A DNA stretch of 6,935 nucleotides from Anaerolineales bacterium (lineage in GTDB: Bacteria > Chloroflexota > Anaerolineae > 4572-78 > NAK82). The translations under genes and the position numbers were made by a program. The notes beneath the pieces are model-generated. The model saw only the letters and a program-made list of their open reading frames with translations. It made no database searches and had not been told where the DNA came from. The stretch is taken from contig JAHELX010000329.1 in the NCBI GenBank assembly GCA_024643945.1, forward strand, positions 1 to 6,935, written 5' to 3'. Shown one piece after another: positions 1 to 6,167 of this stretch (position 1 is the first letter of the stretch; every line of letters begins with the position of its first letter).

Positions 1-164
1 TCCACGACAGGACAGGATACTCGGTGCCGTCCACCTCGTCGCGTCGGTCGACTCAACAGGTGGCGCCAGGGGAGTAGCACCCAATCCATCTCGATCTCTT
101 GGACAGGGCGCTTTTGTACGGCCTCTTCGGCCTTTTTCTGGCGGCTTGTTTTGCGGGTAGCCAT
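1..164 (-). CDS. 5' part of an unidentified gene, cut by the left edge
   Basis: An open reading frame starts with ATG at 164 on the minus strand and stays open for 54 codons to the window edge. It begins MATRKTSRQKKAEEAVQKRP and continues with a short hydrophobic and tryptophan-containing stretch (MDWVLLPW, about residues 26-33) and then an Arg-rich stretch. A strong ribosome binding site, AGAGGTGA, lies 6 bases upstream, which is the main reason to believe the start. The N-terminus is rich in Lys, Arg and Gln, as in a disordered basic tail. I do not recognise the family, and too little is visible to assign one. It is divergent from the mrdA operon. The Arg-rich end is less protein-like than the beginning, so a frameshift or early end beyond the edge is possible. 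Confidence 0.5.
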   Translation of the reverse strand, partial: MATRKTSRQKKAEEAVQKRPVQEIEMDWVLLPWRHLLSRPTRRGGRHRVSCPVV

Positions 165-170
165 TGTTTG

Positions 171-178
171 TCACCTCT
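171..178 (-). promoter_or_regulatory. Ribosome binding site of the partial minus-strand gene
   Basis: On the minus strand the sequence reads AGAGGTGA, then six bases, then ATG. This is a good match to the Shine-Dalgarno consensus at the usual distance, and it fixes the start of the partial gene at 164. Confidence 0.65.
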
Positions 179-184
179 CATTAG

Positions 185-212
185 ATTCAGTCGGTAGATT
201 TACCGACCGAAT
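185..212. promoter_or_regulatory. Operator-like palindrome upstream of the minus-strand gene
   Basis: Two 12-base arms (185-196 and 201-212, core TCGGTA / TACCGA) are reverse complements with one mismatch and are separated by GATT. The half-site TACCGAC (201-207) recurs at 255-261. Short A/T-flanked palindromes with ACCGAC cores are typical of TetR-family operators, though other regulators are equally possible. On the minus strand a weak -35/-10 pair (TTAATC-N17-TATACC, 241 down to 213) ends immediately before the palindrome, so a bound protein would cover the transcription start of the partial gene. The palindrome is seen directly; the regulatory role is inferred. Confidence 0.4.
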
Positions 213-354
213 GGTATATTTACTGATATAGGTAAGATTAAGGTACATTATTGATACCGACATATTGACAAGTCCAGTTCCCTTGGATGGTCTCAAAGCC
301 GGTTGCTGCTGCCTTGTGCGGCGCTGGTCGCATTCTGTAATTATAGGGCAGAAA

Positions 355-377
355 ACATAGAATCAGACATAGAATCA
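355..377. repeat. Two tandem copies of an 11-12 base unit
   Basis: ACATAGAATCA occurs at 355-365 and again at 367-377, a period of 12. It lies in non-coding sequence and could be a pair of protein-binding sites or a chance duplication. Confidence 0.45.
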
Positions 378-462
378 CGATGCTATAGGACTGTATGCGG
401 CGTGTCACAGCTTCTTAAAAACATCACTTCCCTGCCCTGGTGTGTTTTCTCGGAAAGAACTG

Positions 463-483
463 ACGGTGGTCCCTTGCCACCGT
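463..483. repeat. Short hairpin in the upstream intergenic region
   Basis: Arms ACGGTGG (463-469) and CCACCGT (477-483) pair perfectly around a 7-base loop. No T-run follows on either strand, so it is a poor intrinsic terminator candidate; its role is unknown. Confidence 0.35.
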
Positions 484-628
484 ACCAATTTCTTCGGACG
501 TGCTGCCAGGAACGGGGTCTGTTAGCTTTCTGAGCATCGGCTCCGACAGCCGCAGTCAGACCCAAATTGAGCACAACGTTGATCTGGCATGGATACACAT
601 ACATAGAACATAAATTCTGTAACTTAAC

Positions 629-653
629 TAGCTTGTGGTATTATGTCAAGCTA
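629..653. promoter_or_regulatory. Inverted repeat around a possible -10 hexamer upstream of mrdA
   Basis: TAGCTTG (629-635) and CAAGCTA (647-653) are exact reverse complements separated by 11 bases that include TATTAT (639-644). The arrangement could be an operator over a secondary promoter, but no good -35 hexamer sits at the right distance. The assignment is weak. Confidence 0.25.
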
Positions 654-735
654 ACATAGCGACGGCATGTATGTCGGCGAACTGGTAGGCCTGTGCCGAA
701 GCCTGTTTGATGGCGAGGATGAGAACTAAAGCTTA

Positions 736-764
736 TTGCTTCCGCCCTTAAAGTAAGGTATAAT
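736..764 (+). promoter_or_regulatory. Sigma70-type promoter of the mrdA-min-rodA operon
   Basis: TTGCTT at 736-741, a 17-base spacer and a perfect TATAAT at 759-764 make a strong housekeeping promoter. Transcription would start about 6-9 bases after the -10 element, at roughly 770-773, and the mrdA start codon is at 773. The transcript is therefore expected to be leaderless or to carry only one or two leader bases. No Shine-Dalgarno sequence stands at a useful distance from the ATG; the nearest, AAGG at 755-758, is 14 bases away and would lie outside the transcript. Confidence 0.7.
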
Positions 765-772
765 GCCATCAA

Positions 773-3175
773 ATGACCGATTACCAGATTAAGCTGCGGC
801 TTATTATCTTTCGGGGATTGGTGGCGTTGGCGTTTGCCTTCCTGGCTTTCCAAACGTGGCGCTTACAGGTGACCAAGGGCGAAGAATTCCGCCTGCTGGC
901 CGACCAGAATCGCTTTCGCACCGTCACCCTGGACGCCCCGCGCGGTGTCATGTACGACCGAAATGGGGGGCAACTGGTCCGTAATCGGCCTACTTTCAAC
1001 GTTACCATTATCCCCGCCTTTTTGCCAGACGATGAGACTGCGCGCGCTCGAGTCTTTGCGCGTCTTTCTGACTTGCTGAATACACCCATCACCACGGCGC
1101 GCGGACCTGGGGATGCCATGGCCCTACGTGAGCCGGGACCCTTCCGAGTTAGCCACAATGATGCTCCCTGGGAACGGCAGGCCGGAGATGGCCTGGGCGG
1201 CCCGGGCACGCCTGCCCCTAAAGGCATCCGTGACATAGTGGATGCGGTTGATCTGATCGCTCCCTATCGGCCCGTGACCATTAAAAAGGACGTAGATGCG
1301 ACCGTCATCGCCTTGTTGGAAGAGGATAGTTTGCATCTGCCCGGTGTGTTGGTGGAGACCGTACCGGTGCGCGACTACCTGTCCGGCGATCTGACCGCCC
1401 AGATTCTGGGTTACACCGGCCCCATTCCTCAGACCCAAGGCGAGGAATTCGCGGCCAAAGGCTACGCGCCCAATGACCGGGTGGGGTTGACCGGCCTTGA
1501 ATTGCAGTACGAGGATCTGTTGCACGGCACCAAAGGCCTGGAAGTCATTGAGGTAGACGTGAATGGGCGCAAGGTACGCACTCTAAGCGATCCCATCCCG
1601 GCTCAGACTGGCCATAACCTCAAACTTACACTGGACTTGGACCTGCAGCAGGCTGTGGTCGACGCGCTGGCACGCGGCATTCGCGATACCCCCCAGCGAT
1701 CTGGCGTGGCTATCGCGATGGACCCACGGGACGGTCAGATTCTGGCCATGGTGTCACTTCCTACTTACGACAACAATCTGTTTGCCGGCGGCATCTCGGC
1801 CCGGGACTACGTCGCCCTCAGCCGTGACAAGCGCCGCCCGCTGGTCAATCACGCGATTGCGGGTCTTTATCCCCCTGGCTCCACTTATAAGATAATTCCG
1901 GCGACCGGCGCGCTGCAGGATGGAGTGGTCACTCCTGACACTGTCATTATAGACAAAGGGGTCCTTTGGCTACCCAACAAGTATTTTCCTGACGATCCGG
2001 AACTGGCGCAGCCTTTCTACTGCTGGTTGCGCGAGGGACACGGGCGTGTCAACCTCGTCCGGGGCATCGCCGAATCGTGCGACGTGTACTTTTACCACCT
2101 CGCTGGCGGCTATGAACCCAGCGGCTTTGAAGGCTTGGGCCTGGAGCGATTGGGTTATTACTCAGAGCTGTTTGGCCTGGGCAGTCCTACCGGGCTTGAC
2201 CTGCCGGGGGAAGCCGCCGGGTTGGTGCCAACGTCCAAGTGGAAACGCGTCAACTACGCAGAAACGTGGGTGACGGGCGATACATACAATATGGGCATTG
2301 GGCAGGGCTTTGTGCTGGTCACGCCTTTGCAACTGCTCAATGCCACTGCTGCTGTCGCCAACGGCGGGCTGCTCTATCGGCCCCATCTGGTGCAAGAAGT
2401 TCTCGACGCTGAGGGCAACGTGGTCGAAGCGCACCAGCCCGAAGTCATACGGGACTTGCTGGACACAGTCGATCCTGAGAACCTGGCTCAGGTCCAGGCA
2501 GGGCTGGAAGCTGTCATTGCCTGGGGCACCGGCAAAGAGCTGGATGTGCCAGGCGTGGCGGTCGCTGGCAAGACCGGCACCGCCGAGTTTTGTGACAGTT
2601 ACCCCTCTTGTCTGGACCGGGACGGTCGTGTGCGCACCAGTCATGCCTGGTTCACCGCTTATGCCCCGGCCCGTGACCCGGAAATCGCCGTCGTCGTCTT
2701 CGTCTATGGTGGAGGTGAGGGCTCTACAGTCGCCCTACCGATTGCTGGCGAGATCCTTCGCTATTATTTTGGCCTGGAGCCCCAGGAAGAAACGGACGAG
2801 TCGCCGCCTACGGTTGTAGAGGCGCCACCTGCAGAGGTTGCTTTCGTCCCCAGATTGCTGGGCACCGACAGTTGGGGAGGTGGGGGTGCAGCCGTCACCG
2901 GGCACGTGCTCGGCGGGGATGGATCGCCCATTCCCGACGTGACGGTCAACGTTCTCGCTGAAGATGAGCTTGTCGCCCAGGTCACCAGCGGACCCACCGG
3001 TCAGTTTGATTTCAACGCCGTTGACCCGATGCGCGGGCAGCGCTGGCAACTTGAGCTGGCCGACTATCCCAACACGCCACCACTGGCCTTTGATGCCGAG
3101 ATTGGCTCTCGGTATATGGTAGAATTTCAGGTTAGAGAAACAGATACTCAACACGATGAGCCAGACGCGGGTTAA
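773..3175 (+). CDS. mrdA: Penicillin-binding protein 2, class B transpeptidase of cell elongation
   Basis: PBP2 cross-links peptidoglycan peptides on the outer face of the membrane as partner of RodA. A short cytoplasmic start is followed by one membrane anchor (about residues 10-28) and the pedestal motif APRGVMYDRNG (55-65). GLTGLELQYE (238-247) marks the end of the dimerisation domain. All three transpeptidase motifs are present: STYK with nucleophile Ser370 and Lys373; SCD at 435-437, in the S-x-D form that E. coli PBP2 also has; and KTGTAE from Lys600. At 800 residues it is longer than the roughly 630 of E. coli PBP2. The extra length comes from a Gly/Pro-rich insertion (about 110-150) and a Pro/Glu-rich linker (about 667-700) leading to a C-terminal beta-sandwich-like domain (about 704-790, TGHV...GSPIPDVTVNV...GQFDF) resembling carboxypeptidase-regulatory-like folds. 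The end overlaps minC by 20 bases. Confidence 0.93.
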   Translation: MTDYQIKLRLIIFRGLVALAFAFLAFQTWRLQVTKGEEFRLLADQNRFRTVTLDAPRGVMYDRNGGQLVRNRPTFNVTIIPAFLPDDETARARVFARLSDLLNTPITTARGPGDAMALREPGPFRVSHNDAPWERQAGDGLGGPGTPAPKGIRDIVDAVDLIAPYRPVTIKKDVDATVIALLEEDSLHLPGVLVETVPVRDYLSGDLTAQILGYTGPIPQTQGEEFAAKGYAPNDRVGLTGLELQYEDLLHGTKGLEVIEVDVNGRKVRTLSDPIPAQTGHNLKLTLDLDLQQAVVDALARGIRDTPQRSGVAIAMDPRDGQILAMVSLPTYDNNLFAGGISARDYVALSRDKRRPLVNHAIAGLYPPGSTYKIIPATGALQDGVVTPDTVIIDKGVLWLPNKYFPDDPELAQPFYCWLREGHGRVNLVRGIAESCDVYFYHLAGGYEPSGFEGLGLERLGYYSELFGLGSPTGLDLPGEAAGLVPTSKWKRVNYAETWVTGDTYNMGIGQGFVLVTPLQLLNATAAVANGGLLYRPHLVQEVLDAEGNVVEAHQPEVIRDLLDTVDPENLAQVQAGLEAVIAWGTGKELDVPGVAVAGKTGTAEFCDSYPSCLDRDGRVRTSHAWFTAYAPARDPEIAVVVFVYGGGEGSTVALPIAGEILRYYFGLEPQEETDESPPTVVEAPPAEVAFVPRLLGTDSWGGGGAAVTGHVLGGDGSPIPDVTVNVLAEDELVAQVTSGPTGQFDFNAVDPMRGQRWQLELADYPNTPPLAFDAEIGSRYMVEFQVRETDTQHDEPDAG

Positions 3176-3875
3176 TATCAAAGGGACTAGCGATGGGTTA
3201 GTCATTTACATAGGCTCAGGGGACTGGGATGGCCTGCTGATTGAGTTGGTATCTCGGCTTGAGCAAACCCCCTCCTTTTTCAAAGGAGGACGGGTAGCGC
3301 TGCACGTCGGCCCGCGACAACTTGCCAAAGGCCAACTGGAGCATGTCGGCGACCTGCTTAAAGCGCATCAGATGAGTTTATGGGGGGTCGTCGGCGAGTC
3401 TGATGAAACGCAATTAGTCGCGGCGTCACTAGGGCTGGAGACGAGGTTAGCTTCGCCGCAGCTTCCAGCCAATGCTTTGGCGGCGACACGCCCGGCCGAT
3501 GAGAGGGACGGGGAAACTGCACCGGAAGAGCATAGGGCTATCCTGGTACGGCGCACCCTACGCTCGGGTCAATCCCTACGCCATTCGGGGCACGTGGTCG
3601 TCATCGGTGATGTCAATCCTGGCGCCGAGATCATCGCTGGTGGCGACGTGGTGGTTTGGGGACGGCTGCGCGGCACCGTTCACGCAGGTGCGAGTGGCGT
3701 TGATAGCGCCGTCGTTTGCGCGTTGGTGCTGGCTCCAATGCAATTACGTATTAGCGGACACATTGCCCGCTCGCCCGGCAACGAGCCAGATCAGCGGCAA
3801 GCGAACACCATTGTGCCAGAAGTGGCTTCGGTACAAGGCGGGCAGATCGTAGTCGAGCCTTGGGAGATGAAATGA
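3156..3875 (+). CDS. minC: Septum site-determining protein MinC, FtsZ inhibitor
   Basis: MinC blocks FtsZ assembly away from midcell after recruitment to the membrane by MinD. The 239-residue product has the two-part MinC plan. The N-terminal domain (about 1-100, with the PSFFKGGRVAL segment at 39-49) is followed by a polar linker (about 105-125) and the C-terminal beta-helix domain (about 130-205). The latter carries the family hallmarks RSGQ (136-139), GDVNPGAEI (151-159) and GRLRG (169-173), which form the MinD-contacting and dimerising face. A tail of about 30 residues follows. The ATG at 3156 lies inside the end of mrdA (20-base overlap) with no strong ribosome binding site, suggesting translational coupling. 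The stop overlaps the minD start as ATGA. Confidence 0.93.
   Translation: MSQTRVNIKGTSDGLVIYIGSGDWDGLLIELVSRLEQTPSFFKGGRVALHVGPRQLAKGQLEHVGDLLKAHQMSLWGVVGESDETQLVAASLGLETRLASPQLPANALAATRPADERDGETAPEEHRAILVRRTLRSGQSLRHSGHVVVIGDVNPGAEIIAGGDVVVWGRLRGTVHAGASGVDSAVVCALVLAPMQLRISGHIARSPGNEPDQRQANTIVPEVASVQGGQIVVEPWEMK
3271..3289 (+). repeat. Perfect hairpin inside minC pairing a Shine-Dalgarno-like sequence with its complement
   Basis: CCTCCTTT (3271-3278) and AAAGGAGG (3282-3289) are exact reverse complements with a TTC loop. It lies in the codons for the conserved PSFFKGG stretch of MinC. No start codon follows the AAAGGAGG at a usable distance, so it is not an evident ribosome binding site for an internal gene. 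Confidence 0.5.
3862..3866 (+). promoter_or_regulatory. Ribosome binding site of minD
   Basis: GGGAG stands 5 bases before the ATG at 3872. It argues for that ATG over an in-frame TTG at 3860, which would place the ribosome binding site inside the gene. Confidence 0.7.
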
Positions 3876-4669
3876 GCGCAACGATTATCACTATTACATC
3901 TGGCAAAGGAGGCGTGGGCAAAACGACCGCCACCGCTAACCTCAGCGCAGCTCTGGCGATGCGGGGCAAACAGGTGGTTGCCATTGACGCCGACATTGGG
4001 CTGCGTAACCTGGACGTGGTGATGGGGCTAGAAAACCGTATCGTCTACGACCTGGTCCACGTGGTAGAGGGAGCGTGTCGCCTGCGGCAGGCGATGATTA
4101 AAGACAAACGCCTGGAAGGGCTTTACCTGATCCCTGCCGCGCAAAGCCGCGACAAGACTGCGGTCAGCCCCCGGGATATGATTGAGGTTTGCCAACAACT
4201 CCGGCCGGATTTTGACTTCGTCCTTATCGACTCGCCGGCTGGCATCGAGCAGGGCTTCAAGAATGCCATCGCCCCGGCTGACCAGGTACTCATCATCACC
4301 ACGGCGGAGGTGTCGGCGGTGCGCGACGCGGATCGAATCATCGGCCTCGTCGAAGCCGAAGAAAAAGGCCCCCCTCGCCTCATCGTCAATCGGTTGCGGC
4401 CAGATATGATACAGCGCGGCGATATGCTGGACACAACAGATGTCTTGGACGTGCTGGCCATTGACCTGCTGGGCATCGTTCCCGATGACGAGAGCATTAT
4501 CATCTCCACTAACCGGGGCATGCCGGCCGTGATGGAGAATAACTCGCGAGCGGGACGAGCCTTCCGCAACATCGCAGATCGCCTATTGGGTCAAGATATT
4601 CCGTTTATGGAAATGGAAGACTCTTCCTCCTGGTTGCAACGCTTCAGCCGGCTGATGCGCCGCCCATGA
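3872..4669 (+). CDS. minD: Septum site-determining protein MinD, membrane-binding ATPase
   Basis: MinD is a ParA/MinD-type ATPase that dimerises on the membrane with ATP, recruits MinC and is released by MinE. The 265-residue product shows the deviant Walker A motif KGGVGKTT (12-19, signature Lys12 and P-loop Lys17), the Walker A' region IDADIGLRNLD (38-48), and Walker B LIDSPAGIEQGF (118-129, Asp120). The C-terminal end, SSWLQRFSRLMRRP, alternates bulky hydrophobic and basic residues, as expected for the amphipathic membrane-targeting helix. The start at 3872 is chosen because it overlaps the minC stop as ATGA, has GGGAG just upstream, and puts the P-loop at the family's usual distance from the N-terminus. 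The gene is followed by an unusual 119-base gap before minE. Confidence 0.95.
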   Translation: MSATIITITSGKGGVGKTTATANLSAALAMRGKQVVAIDADIGLRNLDVVMGLENRIVYDLVHVVEGACRLRQAMIKDKRLEGLYLIPAAQSRDKTAVSPRDMIEVCQQLRPDFDFVLIDSPAGIEQGFKNAIAPADQVLIITTAEVSAVRDADRIIGLVEAEEKGPPRLIVNRLRPDMIQRGDMLDTTDVLDVLAIDLLGIVPDDESIIISTNRGMPAVMENNSRAGRAFRNIADRLLGQDIPFMEMEDSSSWLQRFSRLMRRP

Positions 4670-4675
4670 GATATA

Positions 4676-4762
4676 AATCAGCACATCCGCAACATCCGCG
4701 AATCAGCCAACCAGCAACTTGTTGCTTTGTTGAGTCGAGGGCTTGCTGATTTACGGATGTGC
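4676..4762. repeat. Palindromic repeat element filling the minD-minE gap
   Basis: Arms at 4692-4707 and 4745-4760 pair over 16 bases with two central mismatches (ACATCCG..AATCAGC against its complement). Inside lies a smaller perfect hairpin, AGCAAC-TT-GTTGCT (4713-4726). The left side also has direct repeats: AATCAGC at 4676-4682 and 4701-4707, and ACATCCGC at 4683-4690 and 4692-4699. In RNA this would form a branched or extended stem between minD and minE. It looks like a small interspersed or MITE-like element rather than a terminator, since no T-run follows. Family membership is inferred; other copies in the genome have not been seen. Confidence 0.55.
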
Positions 4763-4777
4763 AGGTTCACTTCACGC

Positions 4778-4782
4778 AGGAG
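4778..4782 (+). promoter_or_regulatory. Ribosome binding site of minE
   Basis: AGGAG lies 6 bases before the ATG at 4789. It selects this ATG over an in-frame ATG 30 bases upstream at 4759, which overlaps the repeat element and lacks a binding site. Confidence 0.7.
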
Positions 4783-4788
4783 TTGCCT

Positions 4789-5052
4789 ATGAACTGGCTC
4801 AGTGGCCTGTTTGGCCGACAGGAACCAACCAGCCGTCAAATTGCCAAGAATCGCCTGCAATTGGTGCTGGTTCAAGACCGGATGAACATGTCGCCCCAAC
4901 TTTTGCAAACGCTGAAGGACGAGTTGATCGCCGTCATCTCCAAATATGTCGAGATAGACGTGGAAAATATGGAAGTAACTTTCACCCAAAACAAGCGGCA
5001 GAATCGCCTGACCGCCGATATCCCCGTTATCGGCGCCCGGTCCAAGAGGTAA
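4789..5052 (+). CDS. minE: Cell division topological specificity factor MinE
   Basis: MinE stimulates the MinD ATPase and displaces MinC-MinD from the membrane, so that FtsZ inhibition is confined away from midcell. The 87-residue product has the expected order: an N-terminal membrane-binding segment MNWLSGLFG (1-9), the MinD-binding segment AKNRLQLVLVQDR (19-31) that becomes a beta strand or helix depending on state, and the C-terminal specificity domain (about 34-80) with MSPQLLQTLKDELIAVISKY and VENMEVTF. Length is normal for the family. The start at 4789 gives a family-like N-terminus and a good ribosome binding site. Its presence with MinD and MinC implies a MinE-type oscillating or regulated Min system rather than a DivIVA-only arrangement. 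It is 8 bases from rodA. Confidence 0.94.
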   Translation: MNWLSGLFGRQEPTSRQIAKNRLQLVLVQDRMNMSPQLLQTLKDELIAVISKYVEIDVENMEVTFTQNKRQNRLTADIPVIGARSKR

Positions 5053-5060
5053 TACATAGG

Positions 5061-6149
5061 ATGGCGCGACGACTCTGGCGCAGTTTCGACTGGGTGCTGA
5101 TGGGCACGGCCGCGTTGCTTATCATCTACGGCATTGCCATGATCAGCAGCGCGACACGGGATACCCAGGAGCTGGCCGACTACTGGCAACGTCAGGCCAT
5201 ATTCGCTGCCTCTGGGTTGGCTCTTATGTTGCTGGTTGCTGCCTTTGACTATCGCTTTTACGAAAATCTACATCGCCCGCTGTACATTCTCACCATTGTT
5301 CTGCTCATCGCCGTCTTTGCCATCGGCGAGATCACCCACGGTGCTCAGCGCTGGATTGGCTCCAGGGGTGTCCAGCCTTCGGAGCTGGCCAAGGTCGTTA
5401 TCATTATCGGCCTGGCCAAACTGCTAGCCGACCACGATAGCGAGATGGATCAGTTCCGTTATCTATTGCTCTCCATAGGCTACGTGCTGTTACCGATTGG
5501 GTTGATTTACTTGCAGCCAGACCTGGGCACGGCTCTTACGCTGATCTTCATCTGGCTGACGATGGCCATAATGGCTGGCATGCGGCTGCTGCACCTGGGA
5601 GCGTTGGCCCTGGCCGGCGTGGTCGCTAGCCCGGTTGTTTGGCTCACGCTACAAGACTACATGCGTGAGCGTATTCTGCTCTTCGTCAACCCCCAAGGCA
5701 ATCCCGACGACTATTACAACGTCCAACAGGCACTCATCAGCATTGGCTCGGGTGGCTGGCTGGGCAAGGGCTTCGGCAATGGCACCCAAAGCCAGCTCCA
5801 CTTCCTCCGCGTCCGTCACACTGACTTCATTTTTTCGGTCATCGGGGAGGAATTGGGATTGCTGGGAGCAGTCGTCCTGTTCGCCCTGTTCGTCATTCTT
5901 CTGTGGCGGATTCTGCGGGTGGCAACAATGGCTCAAGACCCCTTTGGCCGGCTGATTTGTATAGGTGTAGCATCTGTCATCTTCCTGCAAACGACGGTCA
6001 ACATTGGCGTCAACCTGGGCTTGCTGCCGGTGACGGGCCTCCCTCTCCCCTTCGTCAGCTACGGTGGTAGCTCCCTCTGGACATTCCTCATCTCATTGGG
6101 CCTGGTCGAAAGTGTGGCCATGCGCCATAAGAAGCTGGATTTTGAGTAG
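5061..6149 (+). CDS. rodA: RodA, SEDS-family peptidoglycan glycosyltransferase of elongation
   Basis: RodA polymerises lipid II into glycan strands in the membrane and works with PBP2, encoded four genes upstream. The 362-residue protein is strongly hydrophobic with about ten membrane spans, the first at residues 12-29. Conserved SEDS motifs are present: RW (97-98) with QPSELAK (105-111), QPDLGTA (152-158), the NVQQAL / GSGGWLGKGFG extracellular loop, RHTDFIFSVIGEELG with the catalytic-type Asp255, and TGLPLPFVSYGGSS ending at Ser338. FtsW and SpoVE belong to the same family; linkage to mrdA is the main reason to call RodA. The ATG at 5061 is preferred because it begins just before the first span. 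The same frame is open further upstream through minE, but that extension is not RodA-like. GAGG at 5046-5049, inside the minE end, is the likely ribosome binding site. Confidence 0.92.
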   Translation: MARRLWRSFDWVLMGTAALLIIYGIAMISSATRDTQELADYWQRQAIFAASGLALMLLVAAFDYRFYENLHRPLYILTIVLLIAVFAIGEITHGAQRWIGSRGVQPSELAKVVIIIGLAKLLADHDSEMDQFRYLLLSIGYVLLPIGLIYLQPDLGTALTLIFIWLTMAIMAGMRLLHLGALALAGVVASPVVWLTLQDYMRERILLFVNPQGNPDDYYNVQQALISIGSGGWLGKGFGNGTQSQLHFLRVRHTDFIFSVIGEELGLLGAVVLFALFVILLWRILRVATMAQDPFGRLICIGVASVIFLQTTVNIGVNLGLLPVTGLPLPFVSYGGSSLWTFLISLGLVESVAMRHKKLDFE

Positions 6150-6167
6150 CAAGATGCGGGGAATCAG

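Larger units (their letters stand above)
165..772. other. Intergenic region between the divergent gene and mrdA
   Basis: These 608 bases hold no convincing gene. The open frames are short, lack ribosome binding sites and encode low-quality Cys- and Arg-rich peptides. The left 120 bases are A/T rich and carry the operator-like palindrome. The middle contains two tandem copies of ACATAGAATCA (355-365 and 367-377) and a 7-bp hairpin at 463-483. The right part has the inverted repeat TAGCTTG / CAAGCTA (629-653), whose loop contains a TATTAT hexamer, and the mrdA promoter. I see no tRNA or recognisable structured RNA. Confidence 0.6.

Noticed and set aside
265..293. A plus-strand promoter using the TTGACA at 265-270
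   Set aside because: No -10-like hexamer lies 16-18 bases downstream (the sequence there is TGGTCT-like), and no gene follows.
303..604. Two small open frames in the upstream intergenic region (plus 303-533, minus 383-604)
   Set aside because: They have no ribosome binding sites, overlap each other, and encode Cys- and Arg-rich sequences with no recognisable pattern.
2162..2819. Overlapping open frames inside mrdA on both strands (minus 2162-2644, plus 2298-2819)
   Set aside because: The mrdA frame contains all transpeptidase motifs across this stretch; the others show no domain-like sequence and are shadows.
3860..3871. An earlier TTG start for MinD adding four residues (MGDE)
   Set aside because: The ATG at 3872 has GGGAG five bases upstream and the ATGA overlap with minC; the TTG would put that binding site inside the gene.
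4743..5060. An in-frame N-terminal extension of RodA of 106 codons running through minE
   Set aside because: The extension overlaps minE in another frame, has a low-complexity polar sequence unlike RodA, and the ATG at 5061 sits right before the first membrane span. The open frame is best explained as a shadow of minE.
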